The notes under the pieces were generated by a model. The model searched no databases and was not told the origin of the DNA. It was given only the letters and a program-made list of their open reading frames with translations. A DNA stretch of 64,000 nt from Winogradskyella sp. PG-2 (GTDB lineage Bacteria; Bacteroidota; Bacteroidia; Flavobacteriales; Flavobacteriaceae): assembly GCF_000828715.1 (NCBI RefSeq), contig NZ_AP014583.1, positions 1,114,001 to 1,178,000 of the forward strand. The letters run 5' to 3'. Made by a program: the position numbers and the translations under genes. Positions 26,078 through 34,952 of the stretch are shown piece after piece. Numbering within the stretch: position 1 is the stretch's first letter; the number at the start of each line of letters is the position of its first letter.

Positions 26078-26632
26078 TTAATCCATTCTAGATTCGTTAG
26101 CCTTAAATTTTATAGTGACTTCGGCAGTTTCTTTCTTTTTACTTCCATCATCCAAGGTAAATTCAAATTCAACGGTATCAGTAAAGCTTCCCGTAATAAC
26201 ACGTCGTTTTTTAACGATACCTTGTTTCCAGTTAGTAACTTCTTTAATTATCATTTCGTTGCATCCCGTAAAGTCTCCATCCACGCGTTTATATGGTTTG
26301 TCATTCTTTAAATCAATAAAATTTAAACTTCCACATCCTGTCGTTGATGATTTAGCATTGTGTTTTCCTTTAGTCGCTTCACCTGAGAATGTTCTTGAGA
26401 TATAATGAATTTGAAAATCATTATCTGCAACAAGTTTTGATGCATTCAAATTACTTTCACCTTCAAAATATTTGATATTTACTTGGCTCATACAATTTCC
26501 TTTTTCTGGTGTGAATTTATGTGTGCCTGCAAAAATGCCAGACTTAAATGTGACCTCGATATACACATCTTTTGTTTGCGCAGTAACACATAATGTTGTG
26601 ACTAAAATCACTGTGATAAATATTGATTTCAT
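26078..26632 (-). CDS. Secreted protein of unknown function (184 aa)
   Basis: Signal peptide MKSIFITVILVTTLCVTAQ, then a beta-rich domain with two cysteines in CMSQVN and SSTTGCGSLNF and a third in FTGCNEM. The C-terminal half has alternating charged strands (TVEFEFTLDDGSKKKETAEVTIKFK). I recognise no family. It lies 16 nt downstream of the DUF4412-like gene and 42 nt upstream of the ELWxxDGT gene, suggesting one operon of exported proteins. Confidence 0.65.
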   Translation of the reverse strand: MKSIFITVILVTTLCVTAQTKDVYIEVTFKSGIFAGTHKFTPEKGNCMSQVNIKYFEGESNLNASKLVADNDFQIHYISRTFSGEATKGKHNAKSSTTGCGSLNFIDLKNDKPYKRVDGDFTGCNEMIIKEVTNWKQGIVKKRRVITGSFTDTVEFEFTLDDGSKKKETAEVTIKFKANESRMD

Positions 26633-26648
26633 TGGTGTTATTATTTAA

Positions 26649-27293
26649 TTAAAATTTAAAATCTTTATACGTCGAAGTATCTAACACGAGTGTCGCATTA
26701 AGATCAACGTTTGTTATTTTGAGATTTGCTTTTTCAGTTGATGCGGTAGTATGTAATTCCATAACAAAACCATCAAAAGGATTGTTTTTTCGCATACCTA
26801 ACATTGGCACAAACGCTCTATCTATCGGGAAATTTGGGCAGACCCAAGCAGTAACAGAACCGCTTTCTGTAGTTGTTTTATACGCATTACAGGTGTATCC
26901 TAATATAATTTTAGAATTTCCAGTTTTTGTAATCTCTGACTGTTCTGGTATTTCATCTAAATTACTAAATGCACTGAATTCTTCTTTAGTTATAGTTTTT
27001 CTCATTTTCATACCTGCAGCATTCATTAGCATTTCTATCTTGTCATTCTCAAAAACAATGTAAATGGATTCGCTAGAACCCATTTCTAGATCTGCATTCA
27101 TACGCATACAAAGGATAGAATCATCTTTACTACTAAAGAAATAATCAATATCTACAGCATCTTCATCAGAAGATTTTGCCGTCATTGTAATTTTTTGATC
27201 AAAATTGTATGTCTTAGGTATTACATTTTCAAAATTACTTTTACCTGTTATAAAAACAGAAAAAAATAGTATGCTTAATGCTAGTGATTTCAT
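26649..27293 (-). CDS. Secreted DUF4412-like protein
   Basis: I use the ATG at 27293, which gives a signal peptide (MKSLALSILFFSVFITGKSN); the open frame extends upstream but without one. The 214-residue product has the DUF4412 pattern: DYFFSSKDDSILCMRMN, a Met-rich centre (KIEMLMNAAGMKMRKT), ITKTGNSKIILGYTCNAYKTTTESGSVTAWVCPNF with two cysteines. Members are periplasmic or secreted and of unknown function. It heads the leftward operon and is divergent from the ECF sigma gene, 99 nt away, so that sigma factor may control it. Confidence 0.75.
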   Translation of the reverse strand: MKSLALSILFFSVFITGKSNFENVIPKTYNFDQKITMTAKSSDEDAVDIDYFFSSKDDSILCMRMNADLEMGSSESIYIVFENDKIEMLMNAAGMKMRKTITKEEFSAFSNLDEIPEQSEITKTGNSKIILGYTCNAYKTTTESGSVTAWVCPNFPIDRAFVPMLGMRKNNPFDGFVMELHTTASTEKANLKITNVDLNATLVLDTSTYKDFKF

Positions 27294-27392
27294 AGTTTTA
27301 CTTTTGATTACAAACACTTGATGTAATAATCTTAAAAAAGTAAACATCAATTTTTGTTTTTTTGTTTACAATTATGATAGATTGACATTAAT

Positions 27393-27944
27393 ATGACAGA
27401 TGCATTGATTTTAAAAGGTTTAAAGACTGGTGATACTTCAGTTTTAAAATCTGTTTATCTCAATAATAAAGATGCCTTTATTGCCTTTGCTAAAACATAT
27501 GGCCTCAATAAAAATGATGCTCTAGATATTTATCAAGACAGTATTTTGGCACTAAGAGAAAATGTCGCTACAGGTAGATTAGTTGAATTAAAAAGTAGTT
27601 TAAAAACCTATTTATTTAGCATCGGTAAGTATATGATTTTTGATTTTTTAAGAGCTAAAAAAAGAATGGTGCCCGTAGAAACTAAAGACTTAAAGTTAGC
27701 GGAATTGCCTGAAGGTTTTGAAATTCTATTTAAGGAAGAAATCAATTCAAAAGAACTAAAGCTTAACCATGCTTTTGAACAATTAGGTGAAAAATGCAAA
27801 GCTGTTTTAACCTTATTCTATTATAAAGGATATAGCATTGAAGAAATTACAAAATTGTTAAAGTATAGTTCTAAAGATGTTGTTAAAAGTCAGAAATCGA
27901 GATGTTTAAAAACATTGAAAGAAAAAATAAACAATGGAAAATAA
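27393..27944 (+). CDS. ECF-type RNA polymerase sigma factor
   Basis: A 183-residue sigma-70 family protein with only regions 2 and 4. Region 2 spans about 10-95 (AFAKTYGLNKNDALDIYQDSILALRENV ... LKTYLFSIGKYMIFDFLRAKKR); region 4 about 125-180 (HAFEQLGEKCKAVLTLFYYKGYSIEEITKLLKYSSKDVVKSQKSRCLKTLKEKI) carries the -35-binding helix-turn-helix. Its last 11 nt overlap the next gene (start ATGGAAAATAA), so the two are translationally coupled, as is usual for a sigma and its anti-sigma. Confidence 0.92.
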   Translation: MTDALILKGLKTGDTSVLKSVYLNNKDAFIAFAKTYGLNKNDALDIYQDSILALRENVATGRLVELKSSLKTYLFSIGKYMIFDFLRAKKRMVPVETKDLKLAELPEGFEILFKEEINSKELKLNHAFEQLGEKCKAVLTLFYYKGYSIEEITKLLKYSSKDVVKSQKSRCLKTLKEKINNGK

Positions 27945-28542
27945 GTCTTTAAAAAAAGTTATTGCTAAATCAGAGTACAATAAAGGAAAAGCGTATTTAG
28001 AAGATTTAGAAAAAGAGACCTCACTCTCAAGACCATATATTAAAGTGGCTGCGAGCATTGTTGTTCTTTTAGGTCTCACTTTAACTGCTGTATTCTTTAA
28101 TAATAATGACAACTCTGAAGATTTATTTGCCGATAATTTTGAACCTTATAATAATATTGTGGCACCGATTTCTCGTGGTAATTTACCGAAGACAATGGAA
28201 GAGCGCGCTTTTTATTATTACGAATCTAAGGACTATGATAAATCCTTAAAAATCTTTGATTCTCTATTACTGACTCAACAAATCAACAAACCTATTTTAA
28301 ACTTTTATAAAGCTAATATCTTACTACAACAAGACACCAATCTTAATGAAGCTATTAAGCTATTAGAGGCAAACAGTGCAAAAACTGACAAATGGAAGGA
28401 TAAAAACTTGTGGTACTTATGCTTAGGATATTTAAAATCCGGAAACAATGAAAAAGCTTCAGATTGCTTAAAAAAATTAAATGATCTAAAAAGTAGTTTT
28501 AAAAAGATTAAACGCTCAAAGCTTTTTAAAGCGCTTCAATAA
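27934..28542 (+). CDS. Membrane-anchored TPR protein, probable anti-sigma factor
   Basis: A 202-residue protein with a short basic/acidic cytoplasmic part (1-35), one membrane helix at about 36-55 (IKVAASIVVLLGLTLTAVFF) and a periplasmic part with TPR-like helices (AFYYYESKDYDKSLKIFDSLLL, PILNFYKANILLQQDTNLNEAIKLLE, NLWYLCLGYLKSGNNEKASDCLKKL). Coupling to the ECF sigma gene and this topology argue for an anti-sigma role, but no classic ZAS zinc motif is seen, so binding of sigma is inference. It converges on the TPR-CHAT gene with a 27-nt overlap. Confidence 0.7.
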   Translation: MENKSLKKVIAKSEYNKGKAYLEDLEKETSLSRPYIKVAASIVVLLGLTLTAVFFNNNDNSEDLFADNFEPYNNIVAPISRGNLPKTMEERAFYYYESKDYDKSLKIFDSLLLTQQINKPILNFYKANILLQQDTNLNEAIKLLEANSAKTDKWKDKNLWYLCLGYLKSGNNEKASDCLKKLNDLKSSFKKIKRSKLFKALQ

Positions 28543-31284
28543 TATCATTAAAATTATAGCAAATAAAACCGCGAAGGTTACATACCATAGGTAATTTAAT
28601 GAATTATTTATAATGGGTTCTGTATCTCCTGACAGTACAAAACCAGCCCAATAGTAGGGATGTGCTAAATCATTATCTTCTGTGGTATTTAAATAATTTA
28701 ATTTTGCTGCTTTTAAAGCTTTGTCCTTATCTAAACCCTGATATAGGCTTTCGTAAAATGACATCATTATTCTACTCGAATTCTCATCTGGCACTTTCCA
28801 CAAAGACATAACAGTACTTTTTGCACCTGCAAAAGTCAAAGCATTTGAAAAACTCATAACTCCTCGCCCTTTTAACTCTTTTCCAATCCCTGTTTCACAA
28901 GAACTTAAGGTGACTAAATGAGCATTTAAAGATAATTTATAAAGTTCTTCTAAAGTGAGATAAGTATCTTCTGGTAAGTTATTCTCAGAAGAATAAAAAT
29001 AGATTTTACTATGAGACGGCACTTCGCTATTCACTTCAGAGTGTGTTGCAAGGTGTACTAATTTTTGTTTGGATATTGTACTTGTAAATTTAGATTTACT
29101 GGCTTCATCATCGATATAAATGACAGATTTGAATAGGCTAGATATATACTCAACTTCTTTTAAACTACTCGGTAATTTACCATTTATAGAATTCCCGGAA
29201 TTTACAAAAGGTGCAAAGATTAAACTTTGTTGTTTATTGCTATGCTTTATAAGATGCTCATTCTCTTGCTTAATTGAATTGCTTCGTAGTATATCAAAAG
29301 TATTAATCAAAAATTGACCTGATGTGTCGTCATTACTAGTCCACAAAGCTTCTACAGGGATTTTTTGTAGTAAATCATCTAAAACGATGATATTTTTAGA
29401 TTCAGTTATGAGATACTTTTTGAATAACTTTTCATAAATAAACCTGCCTTCAGTTTTGTAATTATCATTAGTATAGCTACCAACATTTAAAATGAATTTA
29501 CTAATATTCTTTTTTAAGATTTTTGATAAAGGAAGCTTATCGAATATAAGTTGGTCTTTATAGGCTTTAAAAACAAATATAGTACTGTCACCTACAAAAT
29601 ATTCTATAATATTATGGTTCTTATGAAGTTTATTAATCTTGTCTTTAACAGAAAATTCTTCACCATATTTATGTAAAAAGTATTTAGGTTGCTCTGCTTC
29701 TAATTTATCTTTAAATACTTGAAATTCTTTTTGTCTGCTTTTTAGTATTTCTGAAGTTTTTTTAGAATCAGATAAGTCGATTAAACGTTTTAAAGAATCT
29801 ATTTCGGCGGTAAGTTTTATTTCTTTTTCTAGAATTTCGACATCTATATTTTCTTTAAATAATTGATCGAGCCTTACAGATTTTAATTCACTAGCAATCG
29901 CTACAAGTTTACTCTCATCTGTAATATTTAAGGCATCATAGAAAATAGCTTCCGTTTTTGTTAAATTCCATTGTTCCCAATAAGAGTCTAAAAGATTGCC
30001 ATAGATGTACTTATAATTGGTCTCAGTAATAAAACGATCTTCATCGCTAGATCGACTGAATTCTAATAATGCTTTATGCGCTGTTTTATAAACCTTTATT
30101 ATTTTCTCTCTTAGCTTTTGATTATTCGCTTTGACTTGTTGACGCTTATAAAACTCACCTAGAACAGCTAATTTTTCTAATAGATTTACATCCATTTTCT
30201 TAAAATTAAATTTTAAATCTTGGCTGTAAAATGTATCAGAATTAAAACGGAATGATTTTTTTAGATAGTCGCTTGCATTAGAAAAATCATTAAGTTCTAA
30301 GTAACTTTCTGCTATCATTAAATCGCACATGGATGCTTCGCTAGGTTTTAATTTTCTTGTTTCTGCATCATCATTTTGTTTGAGGATATTTATGGCTTTT
30401 TTATGTTCATCCATGTCTTGGTATATAGCCGCAAAACCCATAGCAGTATATCGCTCAGAGAAATGTATTTTATAAGATGAAGCATTTATGCGTTGAGCAA
30501 GTTGTTTTTGATACTTTAACGCCTCTTGTAATTTCCCCTGATCACGATTTGCTTTTATAATGTCGTTATAAATGTCAAAGTAAATGAAAAGCGGCGCATT
30601 TTCAATAATAACAGCATTATTATGATCTTTTAAAAACATATTTAGACCACTATAATCTTTAGTTTCTGAATAAAGCCTAGTAATATTTGTCATCACGTGT
30701 GATTTGTCTAAATCATATATCTGAGCAAAATTTAAAGCCTCTTTTAGAGCAACTTTAGCTTCTTCATAATTATAAAGTTCTATTTGATTAATCCCTCTGT
30801 AAACTAAAACGTCATAATAGAAACGTTCAAAGGGACAGACTTCTATTGCTTTAAAAATTTGTATACTTTTATTTAAATAATATTGCGAATTTTCATATTG
30901 ATATATTCTGTTATATACGACACCTAATCCTGAGTACAAAGTGGCAACTTCTCGCGAATTTTTATTATCGTCATCAATGAATTGTAGTGCATCTAACAAT
31001 ATGTTCTTAGCCTCATCTAATGGGTCCATATTAGCTGTTGATGACCTATAGGCATTGTAGCTATCTAGTATAGCATCTTTTAATTTACCCTCACTTTTAT
31101 AAAGCTCAATACATTTTAGATAAAGCTTTTTGGCTTCAGCGTAATTCTTTTCATTGTGATACAAATTGTAGGCCTGCTTATTGAGTTCTTCATAATCTTC
31201 TTGAGCACATACACTTCCATTAAAAGCATTACTTAGAACCACTATAAGCATCGATATATGAAAAATTTTAATCTTAATTTTCAT
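28516..31284 (-). CDS. Periplasmic TPR-CHAT protease with C-terminal membrane anchor
   Basis: A 922-residue protein: signal peptide (1-27, ending GSVCAQ), about ten TPR-like repeats (30-500; for example LNKQAYNLYHNEKNYAEAKKLYLKC), and a CHAT caspase-like domain (about 590-880). The catalytic dyad is intact: His in KLVHLATHSEV near 745 and Cys in TLSSCETGIGKELKGRG near 797. A final helix (YLWYVTFAVLFAIILMILL) ending KRFKKL anchors it in the membrane with the bulk in the periplasm. It lies 3 nt downstream of the DUF3109 gene and convergent with the sigma/TPR pair. CHAT proteins are caspase-like proteases; the substrate is unknown. Confidence 0.9.
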   Translation of the reverse strand: MKIKIKIFHISMLIVVLSNAFNGSVCAQEDYEELNKQAYNLYHNEKNYAEAKKLYLKCIELYKSEGKLKDAILDSYNAYRSSTANMDPLDEAKNILLDALQFIDDDNKNSREVATLYSGLGVVYNRIYQYENSQYYLNKSIQIFKAIEVCPFERFYYDVLVYRGINQIELYNYEEAKVALKEALNFAQIYDLDKSHVMTNITRLYSETKDYSGLNMFLKDHNNAVIIENAPLFIYFDIYNDIIKANRDQGKLQEALKYQKQLAQRINASSYKIHFSERYTAMGFAAIYQDMDEHKKAINILKQNDDAETRKLKPSEASMCDLMIAESYLELNDFSNASDYLKKSFRFNSDTFYSQDLKFNFKKMDVNLLEKLAVLGEFYKRQQVKANNQKLREKIIKVYKTAHKALLEFSRSSDEDRFITETNYKYIYGNLLDSYWEQWNLTKTEAIFYDALNITDESKLVAIASELKSVRLDQLFKENIDVEILEKEIKLTAEIDSLKRLIDLSDSKKTSEILKSRQKEFQVFKDKLEAEQPKYFLHKYGEEFSVKDKINKLHKNHNIIEYFVGDSTIFVFKAYKDQLIFDKLPLSKILKKNISKFILNVGSYTNDNYKTEGRFIYEKLFKKYLITESKNIIVLDDLLQKIPVEALWTSNDDTSGQFLINTFDILRSNSIKQENEHLIKHSNKQQSLIFAPFVNSGNSINGKLPSSLKEVEYISSLFKSVIYIDDEASKSKFTSTISKQKLVHLATHSEVNSEVPSHSKIYFYSSENNLPEDTYLTLEELYKLSLNAHLVTLSSCETGIGKELKGRGVMSFSNALTFAGAKSTVMSLWKVPDENSSRIMMSFYESLYQGLDKDKALKAAKLNYLNTTEDNDLAHPYYWAGFVLSGDTEPIINNSLNYLWYVTFAVLFAIILMILLKRFKKL

Positions 31285-31287
31285 ATC

Positions 31288-31860
31288 CTAACGACTAAAC
31301 TTTTCATCGGCAACCTTCTCTAACTCATCATACCAATCCTCACCAAACTTTCTAATGAGAGCTTCTTTTACGAATTTATAAACTGGGACTTGTAATTCTT
31401 TTCCTAGCGAACATGCATCATCACAGATTTCCCATTTATCATAATTCACTCCCGAGAATTCAGAATAATCTTTTACTCTTATAGGATATAAATGACAAGA
31501 CACTGGTTTCTTCCAAGAAATTTCTCCTTGATTATACGCTTCTTCTATAGCACAAAGGGCTGTTTTTTTCTCATTGAAAATAACATAAGCACAATCTGCT
31601 CCATTGATTAAGGGAGTCTCTAAGTCACCAAAGGCTGTAACTACTGAAGTTCCTTGTGATTCAATAGCTTCAATGCCTTCTTTTCGTAAAAACGGTTTTA
31701 CTTTTGGATAAATATCTTCAAGAATTTTAACCTCATCTTTTTCTAATGGTGCACCAGCATCACCATCAATACAACAAGATCCTTTACATGCAGCAAGATT
31801 ACAGACAAAATCTTTTTCTATAATATCCTCTGATACTATGGTTTTTCCGAGTTGAAACAT
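31288..31860 (-). CDS. DUF3109-family cysteine-cluster protein
   Basis: A 190-residue soluble protein with a conserved Cys cluster: FVCNLAACKGSCCIDGDAGAPL near the N-terminus, then ADCAYVIFNEKKTALCAIEEAY, KPVSCHLYPIRV and EICDDACSLGK. This is the DUF3109 pattern found across Bacteroidota, related to YkgJ-type zinc/iron-cysteine proteins. The cysteines probably bind Zn or an Fe-S cluster. Function unknown. The CHAT gene follows after 3 nt, so the two are cotranscribed. It is divergent from marC. Confidence 0.85.
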   Translation of the reverse strand: MFQLGKTIVSEDIIEKDFVCNLAACKGSCCIDGDAGAPLEKDEVKILEDIYPKVKPFLRKEGIEAIESQGTSVVTAFGDLETPLINGADCAYVIFNEKKTALCAIEEAYNQGEISWKKPVSCHLYPIRVKDYSEFSGVNYDKWEICDDACSLGKELQVPVYKFVKEALIRKFGEDWYDELEKVADEKFSR

Positions 31861-31918
31861 AATGTAAAAATAGCTAAACTTTACAGTTATTTAATATTGA
31901 AAATCAGTAATTAAATCG

Positions 31919-31926
31919 CACCTTTG
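31919..31926 (+). promoter_or_regulatory. Likely -7 box of the marC promoter
   Basis: CACCTTTG, one base from the Bacteroidota -7 consensus TAnnTTTG, lies 25 nt before the marC ATG at 31951. Confidence 0.35.
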
Positions 31927-31950
31927 CCGCGAATTTCAGAAACAGAGATT

Positions 31951-32532
31951 ATGCAACTAGATTTTAAACAAATATTTACAGCCTTTATGGTTCTTTTTGC
32001 AGTAATTGATATTATAGGAAATATTCCTATAATCATAGATTTACGTAAAAAAGTTGGACATATACAAAGTGAAAAAGCAGCACTAATTGCTGGTATTATT
32101 ATGATTGTATTTCTCTTTTTAGGAAAAAGTCTATTAAGTCTAATTGGAATCGACGTTAACTCGTTCGCAGTAGCTGGCGCATTTATCTTATTCTTTATTG
32201 CTTTAGAGATGATTCTTGGCATTACACTTTATAAACAAGAGGATAGTAATCCATTAACCGCATCTGTTTTTCCATTAGCTTTTCCGCTTATTGCAGGACC
32301 TGGAAGCTTAACCACATTACTTTCTTTAAGAGCTGAATTTGCTATTGAAAATATCATTGTAGCCGTAATATGCAATGTTATTTTTATCTATATAGTGTTA
32401 AAAACCTCAGCCAGAATTGAGCGAGTGCTTGGTCCTAACGGAATTAACATTATAAGAAAAGTTTTTGGTGTAATTTTGTTAGCTATAGCCGTAAAATTAT
32501 TTGCGCATAATATTAAAGAACTATTGGCTTAA
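31951..32532 (+). CDS. marC: MarC-family integral membrane protein
   Basis: A 193-residue protein with six hydrophobic helices and the MarC signature: MVLFAVIDIIGNIPIIIDLRKK, AFILFFIALEMILGITLYK, SVFPLAFPLIAGPGSLTTLL and GPNGINIIRKVFGVILLAIAVKLF. I take the ATG at 31951; upstream non-ATG codons overlap the promoter. The family is often called NAAT transporters, but the substrate is uncertain, and the name from multiple antibiotic resistance is historical. The small membrane protein that follows after 11 nt is probably cotranscribed. Confidence 0.9.
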   Translation: MQLDFKQIFTAFMVLFAVIDIIGNIPIIIDLRKKVGHIQSEKAALIAGIIMIVFLFLGKSLLSLIGIDVNSFAVAGAFILFFIALEMILGITLYKQEDSNPLTASVFPLAFPLIAGPGSLTTLLSLRAEFAIENIIVAVICNVIFIYIVLKTSARIERVLGPNGINIIRKVFGVILLAIAVKLFAHNIKELLA

Positions 32533-32543
32533 AAATTTTAACC

Positions 32544-32744
32544 ATGAAAATATTTACAATTGTTTTAAGCATTATTGCTATTGGACTCGTTATTTTTAAT
32601 ACTACCAAATTAAATTTTGATGCACCATTTGAAGGTGAAAGCTTTACAGCGGTTATTACTATAATTGCTGCATTTTGTGCTATCATTCTTTTACAAATTC
32701 TTAGAATTTCAAAGAAAATCGAAAAATTAGATAAACAACGTTAA
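32544..32744 (+). CDS. Small two-helix membrane protein (66 aa)
   Basis: Two hydrophobic segments (MKIFTIVLSIIAIGLVIFN and FTAVITIIAAFCAIILLQIL) joined by a short polar loop, with a basic tail (RISKKIEKLDKQR). Its stop overlaps the next start by one base (TAATG), so it sits in a tightly packed run with marC and the flavoprotein. Not a shadow of another gene. Function unknown. Confidence 0.75.
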   Translation: MKIFTIVLSIIAIGLVIFNTTKLNFDAPFEGESFTAVITIIAAFCAIILLQILRISKKIEKLDKQR

Positions 32745-33355
32745 TGATTTTTGATGCCTTAATAATTGGTGGTGGAGCAGCAGGATTGTCTTGTGGTTTG
32801 GTTTTGGGTTCTGCTAAAGACAAAGCTTTTGTAAAAGACAAAAAGATCGCTATTATAACGCATCAGAAAACATCACATCTTCAAAATGCATTATTTAATA
32901 ATGTTTTAGGATTAGCACCTAGTACCTTAGGTAGTGATATTCTAAAAGATGGAAAGCAACAACTCAATGATTTATATCCTCATATAAATCAAATTGAAAA
33001 AGAAAAAGTTACTTCTATTAAAAAGCATTCTGTAGGCTTCATTATTACTACAAATAAAAAAACATATCAATCGAAAATTGTAGTTATCGCTGTAGGCTAC
33101 ACTAATTTAATGACTATAAAAGGACTTGAATCTTATGTTGAGGCTCATCCTAAAGCTGTAATAGAGAAGGAAAGAATCTGGCTAAAGAACACAGATCATC
33201 TTATAGAAAAAAATCTATTTGTTGCTGGAACTTTAGCAGGCTGGAGAAGTCAGTTTGCCATGGCTTGTGGTAGTGGATCTCATGTTGCTACAGATATACT
33301 AACGCTGTGGAACGATGGAAAACATACTAAAATCCACGATAAGATTACTGTTTAA
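32744..33355 (+). CDS. FAD-dependent oxidoreductase, short thioredoxin-reductase-like
   Basis: A 203-residue protein starting with an FAD Rossmann motif (IIGGGAAGLSCGLVLG), about two-thirds the length of thioredoxin reductase. It keeps a central strand (KIVVIAVGYTNLM) and the second FAD-binding stretch (NLFVAGTLAGWRSQFAMACGSGSHVATDIL). The NAD(P)-binding insert and CxxC pair of TrxR are absent, so it is not a disulfide reductase. Redox partner unknown. It overlaps the start of the small membrane protein's stop by one base and converges with the CtpA-type gene (11-nt overlap). Confidence 0.75.
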   Translation: MIFDALIIGGGAAGLSCGLVLGSAKDKAFVKDKKIAIITHQKTSHLQNALFNNVLGLAPSTLGSDILKDGKQQLNDLYPHINQIEKEKVTSIKKHSVGFIITTNKKTYQSKIVVIAVGYTNLMTIKGLESYVEAHPKAVIEKERIWLKNTDHLIEKNLFVAGTLAGWRSQFAMACGSGSHVATDILTLWNDGKHTKIHDKITV

Positions 33356-34952
33356 AGTTTGGGTACTCTGTACTTAAAAGAATAACCTCTTGTACCATTA
33401 CATCTTCTTTATTGATGATTTCTTCAAAAGCATTATCATCAAATAATTGTCGCGCTAATGTTGCTTTTATGATGCGTCTTATTTCGTCATTATAAGCAAC
33501 GAAAGTAATATTGGTGCGTTCTCGAGCATTTACATAATCTTGAAAACGTACAACGATATCATCACTTACCTCAAAATTATTTATGAAGTCATATTTAGTA
33601 ACATCTTTATATACACTACGATCTTTATCTAATTCTTCAAAAACAAAATAACCAAAATGTCTTCTTCTCCTTAAGTAATTAATGGTTTCGTTATCAAACA
33701 AACGATCTACAGGTACAAATACATCAGGAATTATACCTCCTCCTCCATAAACCACTTTCCCTTTTGGTGTTGTAAATTTTAATGAATCATCGACTTCTAT
33801 ACTCGCTTCATCTGCCAATTCTCCAGTTCTTAAACGTTTGTAGTAATCACTATGATAACCTGAATTATTACCATTTGTATAAGGTCTTTGTATTGAGCGA
33901 CCTGTTGGAGTATAATATCGTGATACTGTTAAACGTACAGCACTACCATCTCCTAAAGCCATTTCACGCTGCACTAATCCCTTACCATAAGAACGTCTTC
34001 CTACAATAATACCTTTGTCATTATCTTGTAACGCACCTGCAATAACTTCACTAGCAGATGCTGAATTCTCATTGATTAAAATATATATATCACCGTCTTC
34101 AAAGTCTCCTCGATCTGTTGCATAAGTTCTCTCTTCTCTACCCTTTTTATCTTTAGTAAATAATATAAGTTTATCATCTTCTAAAAATTCATCTGCTATT
34201 TGCTCAGCTATCCCTAAAAATCCGCCTGGATTGTCTCTTAAATCTAACGTCAATTTTGTTGCTCCTTGCTCTTGTAATTCATCTAAAGCCGCTTTAAATT
34301 CTTTAAATGTAGATTCAGCAAAACGATTTATCTTAATATAACCTAATTGATCTGTAAGCATATAAGACGCTTCAACACTTTTAATAGGTATGGCTCTTCG
34401 TTTAATATCAAACTCTAATAGGTCATCTTCACCTTTTCTGTAAACTGTTAGTTTTACTTTAGTGTTCTTGTCTCCTTTGAGCTTCTTTGTAATAAAATCG
34501 TTTGTAATATTTGACCCATAAATAGTATCGCCATCTGCTAATATAATTCGATCACCACTCATTATTCCCGCGCGTTCACTTGGGCCACCTTCTGTTGGTT
34601 TTATTACTGCAATACTATCTTTATAAGGATAAAAATTGATACCAATACCAACGAAATCACCTTTCATATTTTCGGTAATACGAGCTAAATCTTCTTTTGG
34701 AATATAAGTAGAGTGTGGATCGAGATTATCTAAAATACCATTCACAGTTACATCGACAATACTATCTGTATTAATCTCATCAACGTATTCGTAATCAATA
34801 TAATCTATGAGACGGTTAATTTTATCTTTCTTACTATTCGTAGAAAAAAGGTTGTCTGAAGTATCTGTGAAATTTAACTTGCCGCCAATAACAACTCCAG
34901 CAGCAATAGCTGTACCGATAATTAATGGTATGTATTTGTTTTTTGTCGCCAT
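33345..34952 (-). CDS. S41-family C-terminal processing peptidase (CtpA-type)
   Basis: A 535-residue protease with an N-terminal membrane segment (IPLIIGTAIAAGVVIGG), a helical region (YIDYEYVDEINTDSIVDVTVNGILDNLDPHSTYIP), a PDZ domain (about 90-170, GDFVGIGINFYPYKDSIAVIKPTEGGPSERAGIMSGDRII) and the S41 core: LTLDLRDNPGGFL, INENSASASEVIAGALQDN with the catalytic Ser, and VGRRSYGKGLVQ with the catalytic Lys. It degrades or trims periplasmic proteins by recognising their C-termini. Its ATG overlaps the dCMP deaminase stop by one base. Confidence 0.93.
   Translation of the reverse strand: MATKNKYIPLIIGTAIAAGVVIGGKLNFTDTSDNLFSTNSKKDKINRLIDYIDYEYVDEINTDSIVDVTVNGILDNLDPHSTYIPKEDLARITENMKGDFVGIGINFYPYKDSIAVIKPTEGGPSERAGIMSGDRIILADGDTIYGSNITNDFITKKLKGDKNTKVKLTVYRKGEDDLLEFDIKRRAIPIKSVEASYMLTDQLGYIKINRFAESTFKEFKAALDELQEQGATKLTLDLRDNPGGFLGIAEQIADEFLEDDKLILFTKDKKGREERTYATDRGDFEDGDIYILINENSASASEVIAGALQDNDKGIIVGRRSYGKGLVQREMALGDGSAVRLTVSRYYTPTGRSIQRPYTNGNNSGYHSDYYKRLRTGELADEASIEVDDSLKFTTPKGKVVYGGGGIIPDVFVPVDRLFDNETINYLRRRRHFGYFVFEELDKDRSVYKDVTKYDFINNFEVSDDIVVRFQDYVNARERTNITFVAYNDEIRRIIKATLARQLFDDNAFEEIINKEDVMVQEVILLSTEYPNFKQ

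Noticed and set aside
28516..31284. TPR-CHAT protein as part of a type III-E CRISPR (Craspase) system
   Set aside because: No CRISPR array or cas gene is present in the window, and this CHAT protein is exported, unlike Csx29.
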